Source of the DNA: Hymenobacter cheonanensis
Lineage (GTDB): Bacteria; Bacteroidota; Bacteroidia; Cytophagales; Hymenobacteraceae
NCBI RefSeq assembly: GCF_030581075.1
Contig: NZ_JAUQSW010000005.1
Location: forward strand, 248,001 to 312,000
Direction: 5' to 3'
DNA length: 64,000 bases
The notes below the pieces were generated by a model. The model was not told where the DNA came from, searched no databases, and saw nothing but the letters and a program-made list of their open reading frames with translations. A program made the position numbers and the translations under genes. How positions within the stretch are numbered: the stretch's first letter is position 1; each line of letters starts with the position of its first letter. This document shows, piece after piece, positions 59,305 through 64,000 of the stretch.

Positions 59305-60705
59305 TTATCCAAATAGGGCCTGCAATACTTCATCGAGCCGGCTCACGGCCTGCACGCGCAGGCCGGCGCGTCCCTGGTCGGCCAGGTTCTTGCCGTTGAA
59401 CTGCGACACGTACATTTCGCGGAAGCCCAGCTTTTCGGCCTCGGCCAGGCGCTGGTCGAGGCGGGGCACGGCGCGCATCTCGCCGCTGAGGCCCACCTCG
59501 GCGGCCAGGCACACGTCGCCGGCAATGGGCAGGTCGTTGAGGCTGCTTACCACGGCGGCGCACACGGCCGCATCGAGGGCCGGGTCGTCGAGGCGCAGGC
59601 CGCCCGCAATGTTCAAAAACACGTCGTGCTGGCCTAGCCGCAGGCCGGCGCGCTTCTCCAGCACGGCCAGCAGCATTTGCAGGCGCTTGGCGTCGAAGCC
59701 GGTGCTGCTGCGCTGCGGGGTGCCGTAGGTGGCGGGCGTCACAAGGGCCTGCACCTCCACCAGCAGCGGGCGGTTGCCCTCCAGCGTGGCCCCGATGGCC
59801 ATGCCGCTCAGGCTTTCGGCGCGCTGCGAGAGCAGGATTTCGGAAGGGTTCGATACTTGGCGCAGGCCACTGCCCTGCATTTCGTAAATACCCAGCTCGG
59901 AGGTGCTGCCGAAGCGGTTTTTGGTGGTGCGCAGAATGCGGTAGCTCAGGTGGCGGTCGCCCTCAAACTGCAGCACGGTGTCCACCATGTGCTCCAGAAT
60001 TTTGGGGCCGGCAATGCTGCCATCCTTGGTAATGTGGCCGATGAGCAGCACCGGCGTGCCGGTTTCCTTGGCAAACTTGAGAAACTCGGCAGTGCACTCG
60101 CGCACCTGGCTCACCGAGCCGGCGCCGCTCTCCACGAGCGTCGAGTGCATGGTTTGGATGGAGTCGATGACGAGCAGGTTGGGCTCGACCTGGTCAATCT
60201 GCCGGAAAATGTTCTGGGTGTTCGTCTCCGTGAGGATGTAGCAGTTCTGGTGCTGGCCGTCGGCCAGGCGCTCGGCGCGCATTTTTATCTGGGCTTCGCT
60301 CTCCTCGCCGCTCACGTAGAGAATGCGTAGCTGCTTCATCATCAAGGCAATCTGAAGCATGAGCGTACTTTTGCCAATGCCCGGCTCGCCGCCAATGAGC
60401 ACGATGGAGCCCGGCACCAGGCCGCCGCCCAGCACACGGTTCAGCTCGCCGTCGGGAGTAATAATGCGCGGCTCCTCTTCGTGGCGGATGTCGGCTAGCG
60501 GGCGCGACTTGGCGGCCTTTTGCAGGTTGCCGCCGGGCACGGTGCTAGCGGGCTTCCACTGGCCGGTGGTAGTGGCGGCGGTTTCCTTCTGCACCACTTC
60601 CTCCACGTAGGTGTTCCACTCGCCGCACGAGGGGCAGCGCCCTATCCATTTTGCCGACTGCGCGCCGCAGTTCTGACAGAAAAAAACCGTTCTTGCCTTG
60701 GCCAT
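59305..60705 (-). CDS. radA: DNA repair protein RadA
   Basis: 466 residues from ATG 60705 (MAKARTVFFC). N-terminal zinc finger CQNCGAQSAKWIGRCPSCGEW, the RecA-like Walker A GEPGIGKST, the KNRFG motif (TTKNRFGSTSELG) and a Lon-like C-terminal domain (LDDPALDAAVCAAVVSS). It promotes branch migration in homologous recombination. The Walker A precedes the sequence TLMLQIALMMK as usual. Confidence 0.96.
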   Translation of the reverse strand: MAKARTVFFCQNCGAQSAKWIGRCPSCGEWNTYVEEVVQKETAATTTGQWKPASTVPGGNLQKAAKSRPLADIRHEEEPRIITPDGELNRVLGGGLVPGSIVLIGGEPGIGKSTLMLQIALMMKQLRILYVSGEESEAQIKMRAERLADGQHQNCYILTETNTQNIFRQIDQVEPNLLVIDSIQTMHSTLVESGAGSVSQVRECTAEFLKFAKETGTPVLLIGHITKDGSIAGPKILEHMVDTVLQFEGDRHLSYRILRTTKNRFGSTSELGIYEMQGSGLRQVSNPSEILLSQRAESLSGMAIGATLEGNRPLLVEVQALVTPATYGTPQRSSTGFDAKRLQMLLAVLEKRAGLRLGQHDVFLNIAGGLRLDDPALDAAVCAAVVSSLNDLPIAGDVCLAAEVGLSGEMRAVPRLDQRLAEAEKLGFREMYVSQFNGKNLADQGRAGLRVQAVSRLDEVLQALFG

Positions 60706-60791
60706 TCTTGCTAAAATTATTCGCAAGAATAAGGCGAAAAAGGCTAAAAAAGTTGCGGTGCCTTATGCCGGTCAAAATAACTCACCTCGCA

Positions 60792-60888
60792 AAAACGTCT
60801 GTCATGCTGAGCTTGCCGAAGCATCTCTACCGCTTCATCTAACGGTGCGGTAGAGATGCTTCGGCAAGCTTAGCATGACAGACGTTTT
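60792..60888. repeat. Palindromic element, GTCATGCTGAGC family
   Basis: Arms 60792-60833 and 60847-60888 (42 bp, one mismatch) around a 13-bp loop, sharing GTCATGCTGAGCTTGCCGAA and GATGCTTCGGCAAGC with the element at 23163-23260. It lies between the radA promoter side and the sugar dehydrogenase stop codon. Confidence 0.9.
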
Positions 60889-60905
60889 CAAGCGCAGCTA
60901 CTCGG

Positions 60906-62108
60906 CTAGCCCTTCTTCTTGCCCGTGTAGGCCACGCGGTAAATCACGCCGTTGTCGTCGTCGCCCATTAGTAGTGAGCCGTCGGGGGCCTGCACCAGGC
61001 CGCAGGGGCGGCCAAACTCCGACTTGTCATTCTCAACCAGGAAGCCGGTGATGAAGTCCTCGAATTTCTCGGGCTGGCCCTGGGCGTTGAAGTGCACGCG
61101 CACCAGCTTGTAGCCGCTAGGCTGCGCGCGGTTCCAGGAGCCGTGCATGGTCACGAAGGCGTCGTTTTGGTATTCTTTCGGAAACTGCTGGCCTTTGTTG
61201 AAAACCAGGCCTAGCGGCGCCGAGTGGGCTTTGTAAAGCAGCAGCGGGCGCTCATTTTTGGCATCGAAGGCCTCGTAGCTTTCGCCGCTTTTGGGCTTGT
61301 TGGCGGGGTAGTGCTGACCGTCGGCGATAATGGATGGCCAGCCGTAGCCGGCGCCAGGCTTTATTTGGTTCAGCTCTTCCTGCTGGGTTTCGTCGCCGAG
61401 CCAGTCGATGCCGTGGTCCATACCGAAAAGCTGCTTGGTGAGCGGGTGCCAGTCGAAGCCGATGGTATTGCGCAGGCCATGGGCCACTACCTGGCGGCCC
61501 GAGCCGTCGGTGTTAAGCTTCAGGATAGTAGCGTTTTCGGGGTTGTCCTCGTCGCAGGCGTTGCAGGTGCTGCCCACCGAGAGGTACAGGCTGCCGTCGG
61601 GCCCGAAGTGCAGCACCCGGTTGGCGTGCTGGCCAGCGTCGGGCAGGTCGTGGTACAGCTCTTTTAGCTCCGAGAGGCTGCCATCGGGGCGCACGTCGGC
61701 CACGTAGATTTCGCGGATGGCCGTGAAGTACAGCTTGTTGCCTTGCAGCGCTAGTCCGTGTAGGTGCGGCTTTTGGGCAACCTGGCGCATCACTTCGGCC
61801 TTGCCATCGTGGTTGGCATCGCGCACCAGCGTCACGGTGCCCTTCACGCGGTTGGTCACGTACACGTCGCCGTTGGGGGCCACGGCCAGCATGCGCGGCA
61901 TATCGAGGCCCTCGGCAAACTTGCTGATGGTAAAACCAGTCGGCACTTTGAGGCTAGCCACGCGGGCATCGGTAGCGGGCAGCTTGTTGGGCAGGTAAAT
62001 GTTGCCCTGCATCTGGAAGGGCGTGGCGGGCGGCGGCACATTCTGGGCCAGGGCCGGGCTAGCGGCGAGCAGAGCCGCCAGGGACAGCAGGTGAGGTAGC
62101 AAAGTCAT
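60906..62108 (-). CDS. PQQ-dependent sugar dehydrogenase-like protein
   Basis: 400 residues from ATG 62108 (MTLLPHLLSLAALLA); the signal peptide ends ALAQ. The six-bladed propeller of the GDH-B/sorbosone-dehydrogenase family is recognisable: LPATDARVASLKVPTGF, ALQGNKLYFTAIREIYVAD, GLRNTIGFDWHPLTKQLFGMD, DEDNPENATI and a C-terminal DGSLLMGDDDNGVIYRV. Ca/PQQ ligands were not checked one by one. It would oxidise aldose sugars in the periplasm. The same theme of sugar oxidation appears at 8.9-12.7 kb. Confidence 0.87.
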   Translation of the reverse strand: MTLLPHLLSLAALLAASPALAQNVPPPATPFQMQGNIYLPNKLPATDARVASLKVPTGFTISKFAEGLDMPRMLAVAPNGDVYVTNRVKGTVTLVRDANHDGKAEVMRQVAQKPHLHGLALQGNKLYFTAIREIYVADVRPDGSLSELKELYHDLPDAGQHANRVLHFGPDGSLYLSVGSTCNACDEDNPENATILKLNTDGSGRQVVAHGLRNTIGFDWHPLTKQLFGMDHGIDWLGDETQQEELNQIKPGAGYGWPSIIADGQHYPANKPKSGESYEAFDAKNERPLLLYKAHSAPLGLVFNKGQQFPKEYQNDAFVTMHGSWNRAQPSGYKLVRVHFNAQGQPEKFEDFITGFLVENDKSEFGRPCGLVQAPDGSLLMGDDDNGVIYRVAYTGKKKG

Positions 62109-62232
62109 AATAAGGCGTTGAGTAACTGCGCCGTTCAACTACTATTTCGTGCCTGAGGTTGCACCCTGGCAGCTAGGGGCTTTGGCAACAGGCTGGTAAG
62201 CCGAGGCAAGGTTGACCTTAACACCGGGTAGC

Positions 62233-64000
62233 TTATTCGGCCACCACGGTGCGCCGGATGCCCAGCTTTTTCATGCGCGCTTCCAGGGTTTTAGGGTTGA
62301 TATCCAGGATGGTAGCCGCGCCCTGCACGCCGCTCACGCGCCCGCCCGTGCGGCGCAGCGCGGCCAGGATGTGGTCGCGCTCCTGCTCGCGCAGCGTTTT
62401 GAGCGGCGCATCGCTAGCCCCGGCGGGCTCGGTAGGGGTGTTGGCCGGGGCTAGCGAGGTGGCCGGGCCGGGCGGTAGTGCCCGCAGGGTGGGCCCGGCC
62501 GCGAAGCCGCCAAACTCCAGCCAGGCGCCCTGGCTCACAATGATGGCCTGCTCAAGCACGTGCTCCAGCTCGCGGATGTTGCCGGGCCAGGGATAAGCCT
62601 GCAAAGCCACCATATCGACCGGCCGAATGGGCCGGGGCGGCCGCGCCAGCCGCTTGCTGAGGCTAGCCAGGTAGTGCTGCACCAGCGGCTCAATATCCTG
62701 CGGGCGCTCGCGCAACGGGGCTAGCTGAATGGGAAACACGTTGAGCCGGTAGTAAAGGTCGGCGCGGAAGCGGCCGGCGCGCACTTCCTCTTCGAGCACG
62801 CGGTTGGTGGCGGCCAGCACGCGGGCATTGGTGGTGAGCACGCGGTTGCCGCCCAGGCGCTCAAACTCCTTTTCCTGCAGCACGCGCAGCAGCTTGGCTT
62901 GCAGGTCGAGGGGCAGCTCGCCCACTTCATCCAGAAAAATGGTGCCGCCGTCGGCCAGCTCAAACTTGCCGATGCGCCGCTCCACGGCCCCCGTGTAGGC
63001 ACCTTTTTCGTGGCCAAACAGCTCGCTCTCAATAAGCTGGGCCGGCAAGGCCGCGCAATTTATCTTTACCAAAGCCCGGCCCTGGCGGGGCGAGGCCTGG
63101 TGCAAGGCCCTGGCCACTACCTCCTTGCCAGTGCCGGTTTCGCCCGTGATGAGCACGGTGGCGTCGGTGCCTGCTACCTGGGCAATGCGCTGGCGCACCT
63201 GCTGCAAGGCCGGGCTCACGCCGATGAGGCCATCGGCGGGCCGGTCGGTATTGATTTCGTCTATCAAATAGGTGCGCTCCTGCTCTACCTGGGCCTTCAG
63301 CTCCTCAATCTGCTCGAAGGCAAAGAGATTTTCGAGGGCGAGGGCTATCTGCGGCACCAGGGCCTGCACGGTGGCCAGGTCGTCGGGCCCAAACCCGTCG
63401 GGGGCAGGGGAGGCTAGCAGCAGCACGGCTGCCTCATCGGCCCGCTGCCAGATGGGCACAATGAGCATGGCCCGCACCCGGTGTTCGTCGTAGGCGGTGC
63501 GCATGGCGGGGTAGCGCACCGCCAGCTGCCGGAAATCTTCGCCCCGGTACAGGCCAGCCGATTGCAGCAAGCCGCTCATTTGCCGGTACATATCCACTAT
63601 TTCGTGCGGGTGGCGCTGCTGGTGGCGGTTGGGGTCGAGGGCTAGCAGCGCGCCGCTAGGGTCATCGGCCAGGCGGGTAAATTCGGCAAAGCCCTCGAAT
63701 GCCTCGCGCTGCCCCGCCCGCTGCACGCGAATGCCGAAGTAGTCGAACGGCACCACCTGCCCCAGCTCGCCGGCAATGGCCCGAAACAGCGGCTCGCGCT
63801 GCTTGATGCTGAGCAAAGCATTCGTGACGTTGAGCTGCAGCGTGCGCTGCTGCTCGCGGCGCGCTACCTCTTCAAAATCAAGCGAGTTGCGCACGGCTAC
63901 GGCTACCAGCGAGGTTATTTTTTCGAGGAGCTGCTCATCAGCGGCCGAGTACGCGGGCGGCCGAATGGTAGCGAGAATGAGGTAGCCCGTGAGCTGGCCG
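62233..64000 (-). CDS. Sigma-54-dependent activator with GAF domains (partial, N-terminus outside window)
   Basis: At least 589 residues; the frame is open across the right window edge without a start. The first visible residues ([20 protein letters not shown]) are the end of one GAF domain, and a second GAF follows ([19 protein letters not shown] … [17 protein letters not shown]). The AAA+ domain has GETGTGKE (Walker A), [14 protein letters not shown] (the GAFTGA loop with Tyr), [20 protein letters not shown] (Walker B) and YYRLNVFPI. The C-terminal Fis-type HTH ([20 protein letters not shown]) is followed by a short basic end. It activates sigma-54 promoters in response to a small molecule, as in NorR or FhlA. 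Confidence 0.93.
   Translation of the reverse strand, partial: GQLTGYLILATIRPPAYSAADEQLLEKITSLVAVAVRNSLDFEEVARREQQRTLQLNVTNALLSIKQREPLFRAIAGELGQVVPFDYFGIRVQRAGQREAFEGFAEFTRLADDPSGALLALDPNRHQQRHPHEIVDMYRQMSGLLQSAGLYRGEDFRQLAVRYPAMRTAYDEHRVRAMLIVPIWQRADEAAVLLLASPAPDGFGPDDLATVQALVPQIALALENLFAFEQIEELKAQVEQERTYLIDEINTDRPADGLIGVSPALQQVRQRIAQVAGTDATVLITGETGTGKEVVARALHQASPRQGRALVKINCAALPAQLIESELFGHEKGAYTGAVERRIGKFELADGGTIFLDEVGELPLDLQAKLLRVLQEKEFERLGGNRVLTTNARVLAATNRVLEEEVRAGRFRADLYYRLNVFPIQLAPLRERPQDIEPLVQHYLASLSKRLARPPRPIRPVDMVALQAYPWPGNIRELEHVLEQAIIVSQGAWLEFGGFAAGPTLRALPPGPATSLAPANTPTEPAGASDAPLKTLREQERDHILAALRRTGGRVSGVQGAATILDINPKTLEARMKKLGIRRTVVAE

Noticed and set aside
23163..60888. CRISPR array
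   Set aside because: The palindromes are few, far apart, different in loop sequence and not regularly spaced.

Overview
The window looks like chromosomal DNA from a GC-rich member of the Bacteroidota, most likely Hymenobacteraceae (Hymenobacter-like). The support is: promoters of the TAnnTTTG type and start codons without Shine-Dalgarno sequences; Bacteroidota families such as the DUF5686 outer-membrane protein, TlpA-like proteins with N-terminal lipid-facing domains, a PycTM (DUF5706) protein and TonB-type proteins; a CrtD/CruF carotenoid pair; and many Ala/Pro-rich frames. No transposase, integrase, phage gene, rRNA or CRISPR array was seen.

Layout. 1-2738: 5' part of a secreted metallophosphoesterase fused to a possible kinase-like domain. 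3.0-4.3 kb: an HD-domain protein fused to a Pycsar-effector-type membrane module, then tRNA-Arg. 4.6-6.1 kb: a lipoprotein. 6.1-13.7 kb: a minus-strand run with a DUF5686 protein, a GH1-type glycosidase, a GMC oxidoreductase, a gluconate-dehydrogenase subunit 3 protein and an SDR, which reads as a sugar-oxidation cluster. 14-18.7 kb: an alpha/beta hydrolase that lacks its nucleophile serine, another SDR, small envelope proteins, a TonB C-terminal protein and a fasciclin protein. 18.9-19.2 kb: tRNA-Gly and tRNA-Leu. 19.2-22.3 kb: arylesterase and acyclic carotenoid genes. 22.4-22.6 kb: a cobalamin riboswitch with no cobalamin gene behind it. 22.7-25 kb: thioesterase, RlmI methyltransferase and an SRPBCC protein.

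26.4-40.5 kb is the most striking part: nine same-strand genes encoding a SNF2 helicase, two small membrane proteins, a VWA-like lipoprotein, a tubulin/FtsZ-like GTPase, a 1186-residue actin/Hsp70-fold ATPase, a secreted or membrane-anchored linker protein, a MotA-like channel with a long tail and a MotB/OmpA-like partner. Close spacing and overlaps suggest one transcription unit making an envelope-spanning, ion-driven, filament-linked machine with a DNA translocase. It resembles Zorya defence (MotA/MotB plus helicase) in part but adds actin-like and tubulin-like NTPases. Its function is inferred only.

40.6-64 kb is mostly housekeeping: LolC/E-type permease, methyltransferase, RbfA, TatC, GlyA, a Crp-type regulator, a phosphatase, RsmI and Lnt, an inositol-phosphatase-family enzyme, TlpA-like proteins, a radical SAM/SPASM protein, RadA, a PQQ-type sugar dehydrogenase and a sigma-54 activator cut by the window end.

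Between genes, often touching stop codons, lie long palindromes of at least three families (GTCATGCTGA-type, CATTGCGAGC-type and ACGGATTACGCGG-type) that look like miniature mobile or REP-like elements. Several genes (glyA, rsmI, the first metallophosphoesterase) have a -7 box ending five bases before ATG, which predicts leaderless mRNAs.
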